Source: Lachnospiraceae bacterium (GTDB taxonomy: Bacteria; Bacillota; Clostridia; Lachnospirales; Lachnospiraceae). Taken from it: a stretch of 64,000 nt of DNA. A program made the position numbers and the translations under genes. The notes under the pieces were generated by a model. It was given only the letters and a program-made list of their open reading frames with translations, was not told where the DNA came from and made no database searches. This document shows, piece after piece, positions 1 to 8,664 of the stretch. Location: NCBI GenBank assembly GCA_009911185.1, contig QXWW01000013.1, positions 42,231 to 106,230 of the forward strand. The letters are read 5' to 3'. The first letter of the stretch is position 1, and each line of letters opens with the position of its first letter.

Positions 1-434
1 ACAGATTTGGGATTCTGTCCAAAGGCGATGCCCCCTTCTTCTACATTGGGACAGGAAATATTAATTTCCAGCATATCCACAGGCTGACTGGCAAGACGCC
101 TTACTACCTCACAGTAATCTTCTGTTGTTCTGCCGCAGACATTTACAATAATCCTTGTGTCATATTTCGTTAAAAATGGAATATCCCGCTCTACAAACAC
201 ATCAATTCCCGGATTCTGAAGTCCCACCGCATTCAGCATACCGCCATAAGTCTCTGCAATCCTGGGAGTGGGATTTCCCTCCCATGGCACATTAGCAACG
301 CCCTTCGTTACCACTGCACCCAGCTTATTCAAATCTACAAACTCTGCAAATTCTACCCCGGAACCAAAGGTTCCCGATGCAGTCATCACTGGATTTTTCA
401 AGGTCAGGCCCGCCAAATTTACTTTTGTGTTCAT
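1..434 (-). CDS. pyrD: dihydroorotate dehydrogenase catalytic subunit, 5' part only
   Basis: This is the N-terminal ~144 residues of PyrD, the FMN subunit that oxidises dihydroorotate to orotate. The reading begins MNTKVNLAGLTLKNPVM and contains TASGTFGSG, NAVGLQNPG and the INISCPNV motif typical of class 1 enzymes; the C-terminal half lies beyond the left edge. The start codon overlaps the pyrK stop by one base (TGATG), which indicates translational coupling. The neighbouring PyrK subunit implies the NAD-dependent class 1B heterotetramer. It is the last visible gene of the pyrC-pyrF-pyrK-pyrD operon. Confidence 0.93.
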   Translation of the reverse strand, partial: MNTKVNLAGLTLKNPVMTASGTFGSGVEFAEFVDLNKLGAVVTKGVANVPWEGNPTPRIAETYGGMLNAVGLQNPGIDVFVERDIPFLTKYDTRIIVNVCGRTTEDYCEVVRRLASQPVDMLEINISCPNVEEGGIAFGQNPKS

Positions 435-1201
435 CAGAATTCCACCTCCTCTGCGCGAAATACCGGACCCTCTTTACAAATTCTCTTATTGTTTACATTT
501 GTATGCCTGTCCTTCTCTTTGGATTTACAGACGCAGCCGAGGCAGGCGCCGATTCCGCACGCCATCCGCTCTTCTAAGGATATCCAGCACTCTATCCGTT
601 TCTCTGCGGCATACGCTTTCACGGCACGAAGCATAGGCATTGGACCGCATGCATAGATGATCTCAGCATCCAGTCCATTCTCCCGGATCGCATCCAGCAC
701 ATTCCCTTCTGTTCCATAGCTTCCGTCTTCTGTCGCCACATAAAGGCTGCCTGATTTTTTAAATTCCTCTTTCAAAAACAGAGAATCCCGATACCCCAGT
801 ATCAACTGTTTCTCACAATTCAGCTCCTTTGCAAGCTGAAGCATGGGAGGAATCCCGATACCTCCCCCAATAATAAAGGCTTTCTTCTCTTTCAGAGGAA
901 ATCCGTTTCCAAGCGGTCCTACAATATCAACACTTCTTCCGGTACGCAGTTGAGACAATTCTTCTGTCCCTTTTCCCACAACCCGGTATACGATGCGAAT
1001 AGACCGGTCTTCCCTGTCTATTTCACAAATACTGATCGGCCGGGGCAGCAGTCTGCTGCCCTCATGGCAATATACGGATATAAACTGTCCAGGTTTTGAC
1101 AATCCTGCAATACAATCCGTCTTCAGCCACATACTGTATATCCCATAGGAAATTTCTTCCTGCCGGATAATTACCGCCTGTTCTTTATATTTTTCCGCCA
1201 T
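434..1201 (-). CDS. pyrK: dihydroorotate dehydrogenase electron transfer subunit
   Basis: PyrK carries FAD and a [2Fe-2S] cluster and passes electrons from PyrD to NAD+. The 255-residue length is normal. The flavin-binding barrel includes LLPRPISICEID; a nucleotide-binding part has FIIGGGIGIPPMLQLAKEL; and the C-terminal cluster cysteines are arranged as CGIGACLGCVC followed about 15 residues later by another Cys (RICKEG). It lies 23 bp after pyrF and overlaps the pyrD start, so all are probably on one transcript. The family call is secure. Confidence 0.95.
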   Translation of the reverse strand: MAEKYKEQAVIIRQEEISYGIYSMWLKTDCIAGLSKPGQFISVYCHEGSRLLPRPISICEIDREDRSIRIVYRVVGKGTEELSQLRTGRSVDIVGPLGNGFPLKEKKAFIIGGGIGIPPMLQLAKELNCEKQLILGYRDSLFLKEEFKKSGSLYVATEDGSYGTEGNVLDAIRENGLDAEIIYACGPMPMLRAVKAYAAEKRIECWISLEERMACGIGACLGCVCKSKEKDRHTNVNNKRICKEGPVFRAEEVEF

Positions 1202-1224
1202 TTTTCTTCTCCTACCCGTCCGTC

Positions 1225-2154
1225 CTATTTTACCGCCTGAAGCGCCTGACTAATATCGGCTTTCATCGCTTCCACAGCAGCCCTGGACGCTTCTCCAAAA
1301 TGCTCAGCGCCAAACTTTGCATATTCTTCCTGCTTGTATGCTGCAATGATACCTCTTGAAGAATTTACAATGGCACCCAAACCATCTTTATGAAAGAAAT
1401 GCGCCAAATCCGCGCCTTTCCCCCCCTGCGCTCCATAACCCGGTACCAAAATAAAGCTTTTAGGCATAATCTGTCGCAGTACCTTTCCCATTTGCGGATA
1501 AGTCGCCCCTACAACCGCGCCAATATAGCTGTAACTGGTACCCATACAGTCTGCTCCCCACTGGGCCACCTTCTCTCCAACCCATTCATACAAAGGCCTG
1601 CCGTCAATCATTCTGTCCTGAAATTCTCCGCTGGACGGGTTAGAAGTCTTTACAAGAATAAATAAGCCCTTCTTCTCCTCCCTGCACACATCCACAAAAG
1701 GTTTCACCCCATCCGTTCCCAGATACGGATTCACAGTAACAAAATCTTCTGCAAACGGATGATATGCCTTACTCCCTACTTTTACGGTCCCTATATGTGC
1801 CGCCGCATAAGCGGCAGAAGTGGAACCGATATCGCCGCGTTTAATATCGCCGATGACGAGCAAATCTTTTTTGCGGCAATAATCTACGGTCTTCTGAAAT
1901 GCCATAAGCCCAGGGATTCCAAACTGCTCATACATGGCAATCTGAGGCTTTACCGCTGGAATCAAATCACTGACATGGTCTACAATCTCCTTGTTAAACT
2001 GCCAGATTGCTTCCGCCGCCCCCTCCAAAGTCTCTCCATGCTCCTCAAACGCTTTTTTCTGGATATGCTCTGGTATATAGTCCATCATAGGGTCCAGTCC
2101 TACGACTATTGGGGCATGTGTTTTTTGAATTTTTTCTACCAGTTTGTTAATCAT
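1225..2154 (-). CDS. pyrF: orotidine 5'-phosphate decarboxylase, long subfamily
   Basis: PyrF decarboxylates OMP to UMP, the last step of de novo pyrimidine synthesis. At 309 residues it belongs to the longer subfamily 2. Near the N-terminus is VGLDPMMDYIPE, and the catalytic Lys/Asp cluster appears in VIGDIKRGDIGSTSAAYA. The phosphate-binding end is seen in VPGYGAQGGKGADLAHFF. It sits between pyrC (20 bp upstream) and pyrK (23 bp downstream) on the same strand. Confidence 0.95.
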   Translation of the reverse strand: MINKLVEKIQKTHAPIVVGLDPMMDYIPEHIQKKAFEEHGETLEGAAEAIWQFNKEIVDHVSDLIPAVKPQIAMYEQFGIPGLMAFQKTVDYCRKKDLLVIGDIKRGDIGSTSAAYAAAHIGTVKVGSKAYHPFAEDFVTVNPYLGTDGVKPFVDVCREEKKGLFILVKTSNPSSGEFQDRMIDGRPLYEWVGEKVAQWGADCMGTSYSYIGAVVGATYPQMGKVLRQIMPKSFILVPGYGAQGGKGADLAHFFHKDGLGAIVNSSRGIIAAYKQEEYAKFGAEHFGEASRAAVEAMKADISQALQAVK

Positions 2155-2173
2155 GCTCTATCCTCTCTTCTGC

Positions 2174-3448
2174 CTATTTCTCATATATAACTCTGCCGTC
2201 GACAATGGTTGCCATCACCATTCCTTTTACCTTTTTCCCCGCAAACGGCGTGTTCCTGCCTTTCGACCAAAAATCTGCTGGATCAATCACATATTGCTTC
2301 TCCGCATTAAACACCACCAGATCTGCGGGTTTCCCTTCTTCTACTACGCCTTTATCCAATCCCAGAATCCTGGCAGGATTGTAACTCATCTTCTCTGCCA
2401 TCTGCATTATCGTAAGATATCCCGTATCTACCAGCTCCGTCATCGTCAGGGCTGCTGCTGTCTCCAGGCCCACAATACCAAAAGGCGCTTTCTTGATGCC
2501 AACGCCTTTATCAATCGCTGTATGAGGCGCATGATCTGTGGCAATCACATCCATAATATCTGCTTTCAACCCCTGTTTCAAAGCTTCTACGTCTTCTTTA
2601 GTTCTCAGAGGAGGATTCATCTTAAAGTTCGCGTCATCTCCCGGAATATCCTCACTGGTCAGTGTAAAATGATGCGGACAGACTTCCGCCGTCACCCGGA
2701 TACCTTCCTGTTTTGCCAGTTCTACCAGACGCACACTGTCTTTGGTGGAACAATGGCACAAATGAAGGGCGGCTTTGGTATCCTTGGCAAGCATAATATC
2801 CCTGGCAATAATCACGTCTTCCACAGAATTACTGATTCCCGGAAACCGCATCTTCTCCATAACTTCATCTGCATTTACCACGCCATTCTGCACCATATTA
2901 GAATCCTCACAATGGGAAAGAACCGGAATATCATATTTCACAGCAAGCGTCATCGCCTCCCGGTAAAGCTGGGCGTTCATCACCGTCTTTCCATCCTCGC
3001 TGAGCCCTGGAATCCCCGCCTCTACCATGCTTTCAATATCTGCCAGTTCCTCTCCCCTCTGTCCTCTGGTAACAGCCCCGGCCTGCAATATATGAACAAG
3101 TCTCATATCCTTCGCCTTGTTATGAACATAATTGACTACGTCCGAATTATCTACGACAGGCTTGGTATTAGGCATAGCCACAATCGTAGTAAATCCACCA
3201 TGAGCGGCCGCCTTCGCGCCTGTTTCCACCGTCTCCTTATGCTCCATTCCCGGATCCCGCAGATGTACATGCATATCAATAAAACCTGGCATCACATAAC
3301 AGTCTGAAGCGTCAATTACGCGGTCAGCCTTTACTTTCTGTTTGGGAGCAATTTTCTTAATTTTCCCGTCCTCCACCAGTACGTCAGCTTTCAGTTCCGT
3401 CCTGTCCCCTGGATTAACTACAGTTCCATTTTGAATGAGTAGCAACAT
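2174..3448 (-). CDS. pyrC: dihydroorotase, class I
   Basis: PyrC cyclises carbamoyl aspartate to dihydroorotate. The 424-residue protein has the metal-binding HxH in FIDMHVHLRDPG (about residue 60), further metal or substrate ligands in VLSHCED and HLCHCSTKD, and the catalytic Asp in VIATDHAPH. The length fits class I bacterial enzymes. It is the first gene of the pyr operon visible here, with its own promoter-like sequence in the gap to the upstream DUF1653 gene. No PyrR-type attenuator leader is obvious: only about 110 bp separate it from the upstream gene. Confidence 0.95.
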   Translation of the reverse strand: MLLLIQNGTVVNPGDRTELKADVLVEDGKIKKIAPKQKVKADRVIDASDCYVMPGFIDMHVHLRDPGMEHKETVETGAKAAAHGGFTTIVAMPNTKPVVDNSDVVNYVHNKAKDMRLVHILQAGAVTRGQRGEELADIESMVEAGIPGLSEDGKTVMNAQLYREAMTLAVKYDIPVLSHCEDSNMVQNGVVNADEVMEKMRFPGISNSVEDVIIARDIMLAKDTKAALHLCHCSTKDSVRLVELAKQEGIRVTAEVCPHHFTLTSEDIPGDDANFKMNPPLRTKEDVEALKQGLKADIMDVIATDHAPHTAIDKGVGIKKAPFGIVGLETAAALTMTELVDTGYLTIMQMAEKMSYNPARILGLDKGVVEEGKPADLVVFNAEKQYVIDPADFWSKGRNTPFAGKKVKGMVMATIVDGRVIYEK

Positions 3449-3509
3449 ATCAAACTCCCTTTCTAAATCATATATTTATTCTAAGCTATTCTGTCTCTTT
3501 CTACTGTTT

Positions 3510-3538
3510 ATTTTATCACAGAAAAAAAGGAGGGGCAA
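3510..3538 (-). promoter_or_regulatory. candidate sigma-A promoter of the pyr operon
   Basis: On the minus strand TTGCCC and TAAAAT are separated by exactly 17 bp, 60-90 bp ahead of the pyrC start. The -35 hexamer falls in the loop of the preceding terminator hairpin, so terminator and promoter are interleaved. Assigned from consensus only. Confidence 0.5.
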
Positions 3539-3545
3539 CCTCCTT
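3522..3545 (-). terminator. rho-independent terminator of the trkH-trkA-DUF1653 unit
   Basis: AAGGAGG and CCTCCTT form a 7-bp stem with a 5-nt loop followed by a run of seven T on the minus strand, just after the DUF1653 stop. Confidence 0.8.
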
Positions 3546-3561
3546 TTCCTTAAATTCCCTA

Positions 3562-4071
3562 TTATTGCCTGAGCCTGCCGCACTCATATTTTTGAAATGT
3601 ACGGACACAGGTTTTTAATTCTTCATAGCGCCGCTCCAGCGGTCCTTCTTCAATAACAATGTCCAAAACAACTGCCATATTATTAATCATATGGTCATCG
3701 ATTTCATCCCGCATATCCAGCAGGATTTTGTACTTTTCCTCCATAGTTTCCGCATCAAAAAATGCCATCAGCTTATCCTGTGCCGTTTCTTTTCCTGCGC
3801 CCGGCCTTTCTAAGAATATTGCTTCTGATTCTGCTTGCTGTCCCACAAGCTGAAACCGGTATTCCTGCAAAGCATCCGGATACTTCTCCTTATCTACTCT
3901 GCCGGTAAACAGAGAAAATGGCCTGGCATATGTTCGAAAATCACCGTATAACGCCTGATAAACTACAAGAAGTTCCTCTGTCTCTGAATGTTCTGCAACC
4001 GTAACAATCTGATATAGCTTCTCTTTAAAGTGCAAATATTTTTCCCCTGGCCTTGGATTTCCCTGCGGCAT
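3562..4071 (-). CDS. DUF1653 domain protein
   Basis: The N-terminal ~65 residues match the small DUF1653 fold: PGEKYLHFKEKLYQIV, then VVYQALYGDFRTYARP and FTGRV. A C-terminal helical part of about 100 residues follows, rich in acidic residues, with MINNMAVVLDIVIEEGP. I chose the start at MPQGNPRPG because AGAGGGATTGAT lies directly before it; an in-frame ATG 51 bp upstream (4122), almost touching trkA, has no good ribosome site. The function of the family is unknown. It is the last gene of the K+ transport transcript, probably only by proximity. Confidence 0.78.
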   Translation of the reverse strand: MPQGNPRPGEKYLHFKEKLYQIVTVAEHSETEELLVVYQALYGDFRTYARPFSLFTGRVDKEKYPDALQEYRFQLVGQQAESEAIFLERPGAGKETAQDKLMAFFDAETMEEKYKILLDMRDEIDDHMINNMAVVLDIVIEEGPLERRYEELKTCVRTFQKYECGRLRQ

Positions 4072-4123
4072 ATCAATCCCTCTTTCCTTCTCCTGTATTC
4101 CCTTCTGCCTTGTCTCTGTCATA

Positions 4124-4771
4124 TCACAACTTTTTCACAATCCGTTCGATATTTTCCCTGCGTCCAATCACCATTAAGTGCTCCTGAGAACTGAAAACAT
4201 GATCTGCATCCGGCAAAAGAGTGCTCTCTCCTTCTTTTTTAATGCCTAAAATATTAGCGTTATATTTCACACGGAAATTCATCTCCCGAATAGATTTTCC
4301 CACCCATTCATCCAGGGGCTGAATCTCATAAATAGAGTAATCCCCCATTTCCAGATAATCATATACATGGTTGGCGCTGACTTTAATAGCAATCCGTTTG
4401 GCAATATCACGGTCAGGATATACCACTTCGTCTGCGCCGTTCCGCAACAGAAACTTAGCCTGAATATCCCTGGTTGCCTTGCTGATCACATAGGACGCCC
4501 CCAATTCTTTCAACTGGCTGGTAATTTCCAGACTACTCTGAAAGTTTGTCCCAATGCACACAAAACAAATATCAAAATTCCGCACGCCAAAACTGCGCAG
4601 TACTTCTTCCCTGGTACAATCCGCAATCTTCGCGCTGGTAACCAAAGAGAGAATATCTTCCAGATTCTCTTCCTTCTCGTCCACTGCCATTACATCATTT
4701 CCATTCTGGACCAGCTCCGTACATAAATGTTTTCCAAATCTTCCAATTCCAATGACTAATATTGATTTCAT
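4124..4771 (-). CDS. trkA: Trk/Ktr potassium uptake regulatory subunit (RCK protein)
   Basis: This cytoplasmic gating subunit binds NAD(H) or ATP/ADP and controls the membrane subunit TrkH/KtrB. The RCK-N Rossmann domain starts at once with LVIGIGRFGKHLC (GxGxxG), with the acidic residue in VMAVDEKEEN, and an RCK-C domain covers roughly residues 135-215. The length of 215 residues matches the single-RCK KtrA type. It follows the channel gene by 13 bp. In Firmicutes such RCK-C domains often bind c-di-AMP; nothing in this sequence proves it. Confidence 0.92.
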   Translation of the reverse strand: MKSILVIGIGRFGKHLCTELVQNGNDVMAVDEKEENLEDILSLVTSAKIADCTREEVLRSFGVRNFDICFVCIGTNFQSSLEITSQLKELGASYVISKATRDIQAKFLLRNGADEVVYPDRDIAKRIAIKVSANHVYDYLEMGDYSIYEIQPLDEWVGKSIREMNFRVKYNANILGIKKEGESTLLPDADHVFSSQEHLMVIGRRENIERIVKKL

Positions 4772-4784
4772 TCTTACAATTCTC

Positions 4785-6110
4785 CTAACCGATTGTTATT
4801 CGCTCTATAGGAAGCTTCACCGGAGCATTTTGCTTTTTCTCGGTAAAAAACAGGGCGAAAGACATACTTCCGATTCTTCCGCAGTACATTAGAAAAATCA
4901 GCATACACTTAGACGCCGTGGTAACATCTCTTGTAATGCCGGTAGAAATTCCCACTGTTCCAATTGCCGAAAAAACTTCCATAAAAATATCCGACAACGG
5001 AAACGGCTCCACTCCTGCCATAATCAGCGTACAGGAAGCGGCCAGCATCAAATTAATAAAAAACACGGTTGCCGCCTTCTTAATAGAGTCCTCATCCATT
5101 CTTCTGCCAAAAATATTCAATCCGCTCTTGTTGCGTAACGTGGACCAGATATACAGAATAATCACCATCATCGTGGTCGTTTTAATTCCCCCGGCCGTTG
5201 ACCCTGGACTTCCGCCAATAAACATCAGTATTACGGTCAGCATCCTCGTCGCTTCTGTATAAATCCCTGTATCGACCGTATTAAATCCTGCCGTACGAGG
5301 TGTCACCGCGCCAAAAACAGACGCCAGTATCTGTCCTTTCGCATCCATTGCCATAAGGTTTTCCCGCTCAAATAAATAAAAGCAAATCGTTCCCCCTACG
5401 ATTAGTATTATCGTCATAGTAAGGACAATCTTCGTATGAAGCAGGTATTTTTTAATCCTCCATTTATGAACGGAAATATCATCCCAGACAATAAAACCGA
5501 TTCCTCCGATTATAATCAATGCCATAATCACCAGGTTTATCAGCAAATCATCACAATATAAGCTCAAGGAACAATACGGTTCAAAGCGCCCCATCAGATC
5601 AAAACCCGCATTGCAAAATGCAGAAATAGAATGGAAAACGCCATACCAAATTCCCTCCGCCACGCCAAACTGGGGAATAAAGCGTATCATCAGCAGTAAT
5701 GCGCCGGCTCCTTCAAAAACAAATGCATAACAGACAATTTTACGAACCAGCCGGACAGCGCCGCCAATATGCAGGGCATTGACACTTTCCTGAATAAGAT
5801 TCCGCTCCTTCAACCCAATACGGCGTTTCATAAATATGGAAAAAAATACTCCAATCGTAATAAATCCCAACCCGCCAATCTGAATAAGCAAAAGAATCAC
5901 CACCTGCCCGAACAGAGACCAATTGCCGTATGTATCTACCACAACCAGTCCCGTCACACAGGTACTGCTGGTAGACGTAAACAATGCATTCAAAAATCCC
6001 GCGCTTTCCCCGTTTTTCGATGCAATAGGAAGCATTAGTAAGAGCGTGCCCGCCGCAATAATTATTAAAAAACCAATAGCAATGGTTTGTACCCTGCTTA
6101 ATCTGTGCAT
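4785..6110 (-). CDS. trkH: Trk/Ktr potassium uptake membrane subunit
   Basis: A 441-residue polytopic membrane protein of the SKT superfamily. The four selectivity-filter loops are visible as TCVTGLVV, SAFCNAGFD, TPRTAGFNT and AIGTVGISTG. Between the third and fourth repeats is IGGSPGSTAGGIKTTT, the gating-loop region conserved in TrkH/KtrB. It would take up K+ with Na+ or H+ together with the adjacent RCK subunit. The size is closer to KtrB than to proteobacterial TrkH. The start MHRLSRVQTIAIGF is followed at once by the first membrane helix. Confidence 0.92.
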   Translation of the reverse strand: MHRLSRVQTIAIGFLIIIAAGTLLLMLPIASKNGESAGFLNALFTSTSSTCVTGLVVVDTYGNWSLFGQVVILLLIQIGGLGFITIGVFFSIFMKRRIGLKERNLIQESVNALHIGGAVRLVRKIVCYAFVFEGAGALLLMIRFIPQFGVAEGIWYGVFHSISAFCNAGFDLMGRFEPYCSLSLYCDDLLINLVIMALIIIGGIGFIVWDDISVHKWRIKKYLLHTKIVLTMTIILIVGGTICFYLFERENLMAMDAKGQILASVFGAVTPRTAGFNTVDTGIYTEATRMLTVILMFIGGSPGSTAGGIKTTTMMVIILYIWSTLRNKSGLNIFGRRMDEDSIKKAATVFFINLMLAASCTLIMAGVEPFPLSDIFMEVFSAIGTVGISTGITRDVTTASKCMLIFLMYCGRIGSMSFALFFTEKKQNAPVKLPIERITIG

Positions 6111-6322
6111 ATTGCCATCTCTTCTTTCTGCCTGTTATAACAGCATTATTTTTCTCCATTTACAGACAAATCATACCTGCATTTTTATATAGAACAAAGC
6201 GGACAAGTCCGCATCAACTCCCTAAATCCCTCATTCATGAGGGACTTGGACGGTTTGCTGCGCCGAGTGCAGTCGCTTTGCGACATATTTCCTTTTGCAC
6301 GAGTGTGCATAAATGTTTTTTA

Positions 6323-6375
6323 TCTTATAGGAAAACACTTCTTCACATTAACGTAACAAAGTATTTGCTATAAGA
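6323..6375. repeat. palindrome copy 1
   Basis: Outer arms TCTTATAG and CTATAAGA enclose a 37-nt interior containing CTTCACATTAACGTAACAAA. This is the most degenerate of the four copies, with mismatches just inside the arms. Confidence 0.8.
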
Positions 6376-6463
6376 TGAAAAAGAATGCGTTTTTCGCATT
6401 CTCCGCGCGTGAGCGGGCTACGAAGCAGCAACTTCTTCTCCGCGAACTGCGCATAATTGTTAT

Positions 6464-6523
6464 TTCTCTTATAGGAAAAATACTTTCACACTTTAGCGTG
6501 ACAAGTTCTTTCCTATAAGAGAA
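6464..6523. repeat. palindrome copy 2
   Basis: TTCTCTTATAGGAAA and TTTCCTATAAGAGAA form a perfect 15-bp stem around a 30-nt interior with ACTTTCACACTTTAGCGTGA. Confidence 0.9.
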
Positions 6524-6652
6524 CAAAGAGGGCAAGCCCACATCAACCCCCTTACCCCAATTTTGGAGGAAGGGGGCTGCACACTTTGACGCGCCGGATG
6601 CTTATTGCGCAGCAATAACATACTTGCTGCATCCGTGCACATATTATTTTTA

Positions 6653-6705
6653 TCTTATAGGAAGATACCTTCACGCTTTCGCGTAATAAGGTCTTTCCTA
6701 TAAGA
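6653..6705. repeat. palindrome copy 3
   Basis: TCTTATAGGAA pairs with TTCCTATAAGA, and an inner stem forms from ACCTT-ACGC against GCGT-AAGGT, giving a nearly continuous hairpin across 53 nt. Confidence 0.9.
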
Positions 6706-6771
6706 CAAGGAAAAGGAGCATTTTATGGTCCTTCTATTGGGATCATAAAATACTCGCTTAAGATTCTGCTC

Positions 6772-8112
6772 TTAATATTTTCCAAATTCATCATCCAGGG
6801 AAATAATCTTCTCGTTCTCTTCTGAGCGATCATTCATCATTTCCTGGGACGCAACACTGTAGTTATCTGATACCTTCAATTTGTACTGGCCAATCATCGT
6901 ACGCAGGGACATTGCCTGATTTGATAACTCCTCGCTGGCTGCCGCACACTGCTCGCTGGTTGCAGAGTTTGTCTGCACAACCTGAGACACCTGGGTAATT
7001 GCCTGGTCAATCTGGCTGACTGCAGTAGCCTGGTCATTGGATGCCACTGCAATATTATTAATCAAGGCTACAATATTGTCCACCTCACCAATAATCTCCG
7101 TCAATGAAGAAGCTGTCTGTTCTGCAAGTTTAGAACCATGCTCTACTTTCTTAATCGAATCCTCAATCATATCTGCCGTCTCACTGGCTGCAGAAGCGCT
7201 CTTTCCTGCCAGATTTCGCACTTCCTCAGCCACCACTGCAAATCCTTTTCCGTGAACCCCTGCTCTTGCTGCCTCTACGGCTGCGTTTAATGCAAGAATA
7301 TTGGTCTGGAATGCAATATCGTCAATTACCTTAATAATCTTGGAAATATTTTCAGAAGCTTCGTTGATTTCCATCATAGCTCCAATCATTTCCTTCATAT
7401 GACTATCGCTTTCCATAGCTTCCTCTTTCATGCTATGTACCGATGCGTTCGCCTGGTTAGCCTCTTCTGCATTGCGTTTGGTACGCTCTGCAATTTCAGT
7501 AATAGAAGCCGTTACCTGCTGAATCGCGCTTGCCTGCTGTGTGGAACCCTGCGCCAGAGACTGGCTGGCGTCTGATACCTGTTCCGCACCCATGGATAAC
7601 TGGATAGAAGATTCTCTGATGCCGGAAAGCATATGATTGTTCTCTGTGATGATGCTGTGGAACGCATTTCCTAAAACGTCACCGCTATTATTGACTTTTA
7701 CATCTACGTCAAGATTTCCCTCAGTAATATTTCCTGCAATTTCTGCCTGATACTTAACATTTTCCACAATTTTCTGGAAATCATCCACTAATTCGCCAAA
7801 TTCATCGTTACGGAGTTTTTTCAGCACTACATCTGTGCGTCCCTCCGCAATCTGAGCCGCCGCCTTACGCAGCATATCCATAGAATTACGGATATCCTTT
7901 AGAATCCCAAACGCCATAACCCCGGTAATTACAATGGCAACAAATGTTATGGCTGCTACTGCAAGCTCCGCTAAATGCAGCGACTCAACAGAAAGCGCGC
8001 CTTTTCTTGTGGAACTCAAAGTACCCATACCAGCATATGCAACCACAAGAGTCATCAAAATAGTAACTCCAAAACAAATCAATAGCCGTGTTCTTATTTT
8101 TGCATTTTTCAT
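6772..8112 (-). CDS. methyl-accepting chemotaxis protein with minimal outside domain
   Basis: A 446-residue transducer. Two membrane segments (about residues 8-28 and 47-70) are separated by only about 18 residues, so there is no room for a normal ligand-binding domain. A HAMP domain and a second HAMP-like segment follow, then the signalling coiled coil with the conserved hairpin tip around [20 protein letters not shown]. It is the last gene of the che operon, 21 bp after cheW. Signal input may be through the membrane, the HAMP region, or a partner protein; that is inference. Confidence 0.93.
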   Translation of the reverse strand: MKNAKIRTRLLICFGVTILMTLVVAYAGMGTLSSTRKGALSVESLHLAELAVAAITFVAIVITGVMAFGILKDIRNSMDMLRKAAAQIAEGRTDVVLKKLRNDEFGELVDDFQKIVENVKYQAEIAGNITEGNLDVDVKVNNSGDVLGNAFHSIITENNHMLSGIRESSIQLSMGAEQVSDASQSLAQGSTQQASAIQQVTASITEIAERTKRNAEEANQANASVHSMKEEAMESDSHMKEMIGAMMEINEASENISKIIKVIDDIAFQTNILALNAAVEAARAGVHGKGFAVVAEEVRNLAGKSASAASETADMIEDSIKKVEHGSKLAEQTASSLTEIIGEVDNIVALINNIAVASNDQATAVSQIDQAITQVSQVVQTNSATSEQCAAASEELSNQAMSLRTMIGQYKLKVSDNYSVASQEMMNDRSEENEKIISLDDEFGKY

Positions 8113-8133
8113 TTCCTCTTCTTCTCCTTCTCT

Positions 8134-8661
8134 TTAAGCTTCTGCAGATACTTCTGTACTGGAGGCAACTTCTCCAAGCGCTGCCATATCCTCATCCTGA
8201 ATCAGTCTCTCCGGATCCAGAAGTAATTTCACTTCATCATCCACTTTCGCCAGGCCAAATACATACTTGCTGCTTACAGACCCGGACTGAGATAAAGACG
8301 GCGGGAGAATAATTTCTCTTTCATTTACGGTAATAACCCCTGCAATCTTATCCACAATCAATCCTACAATTGTCGATTTCACATTAATAACTATGATGCA
8401 AGTACGGTCTGTATACTCAAAAGGTTCCTGTTTAAATCTCACTCTGACATCAATCACCGGAATAATCTTACCACGGATATTAATTAGTCCTTTGATATAA
8501 TCCTCTATCTCCGGAACGGCAGTGATTGGTTGAATTCCTACAATTTCCTGTACAAATGTAATGGCGATGCCATAACATTCCCCTCCCATCTGGAAGGTCA
8601 TAAACATTCCTTTTTGAGCGTCCTGTTCGTCTTCCAATTCTTCCAACAATTCTTCCGACAT
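8134..8661 (-). CDS. cheW: chemotaxis coupling protein CheW
   Basis: CheW links receptors to the CheA kinase. The SH3-like CheW domain spans roughly residues 18-160, with FQMGGECYGIAITFVQEIV, INIRGKIIPVIDVRVRF and IVGLIVDKIAGV, all typical. The N-terminus (MSEELLEELEDEQDAQK) and C-terminus are acidic extensions. The 3-bp gap to cheA suggests coupled translation. Confidence 0.94.
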   Translation of the reverse strand: MSEELLEELEDEQDAQKGMFMTFQMGGECYGIAITFVQEIVGIQPITAVPEIEDYIKGLINIRGKIIPVIDVRVRFKQEPFEYTDRTCIIVINVKSTIVGLIVDKIAGVITVNEREIILPPSLSQSGSVSSKYVFGLAKVDDEVKLLLDPERLIQDEDMAALGEVASSTEVSAEA

Positions 8662-8664
8662 ATC

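Larger units (their letters stand above)
6192..6705. repeat. array of three diverged tandem units, each ending in a long palindrome
   Basis: The 660 bp between the MCP gene and trkH holds no credible ORF. Instead three units follow each other. Units 1 (6192-6375) and 3 (6521-6705) are 184 and 185 bp; both open with GAACAAAG, a short hairpin (GCGGAC-AA-GTCCGC or GGGC-AA-GCCC) and CATCAAC, both contain a second hairpin, and both end with a palindrome that begins at offset 131-132. Unit 2 is shorter (145 bp) and diverged but ends in the same palindrome. The order suggests local amplification of a non-autonomous structured element. Confidence 0.8.

Noticed and set aside
2144..3307. 387-codon plus-strand ORF opposite pyrC
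   Set aside because: It is exactly antisense to a certain dihydroorotase gene, with His/Cys-rich composition typical of a shadow frame.
3449..3560. PyrR-dependent attenuator before pyrC
   Set aside because: Only the upstream terminator and a simple promoter fit into the 110 bp; no anti-terminator or PyrR-binding loop could be drawn.
6111..6771. A riboswitch or c-di-AMP leader for the K+ transport genes
   Set aside because: The region holds the repeat array; no ydaO-type motif was seen, and the palindromes also occur elsewhere.
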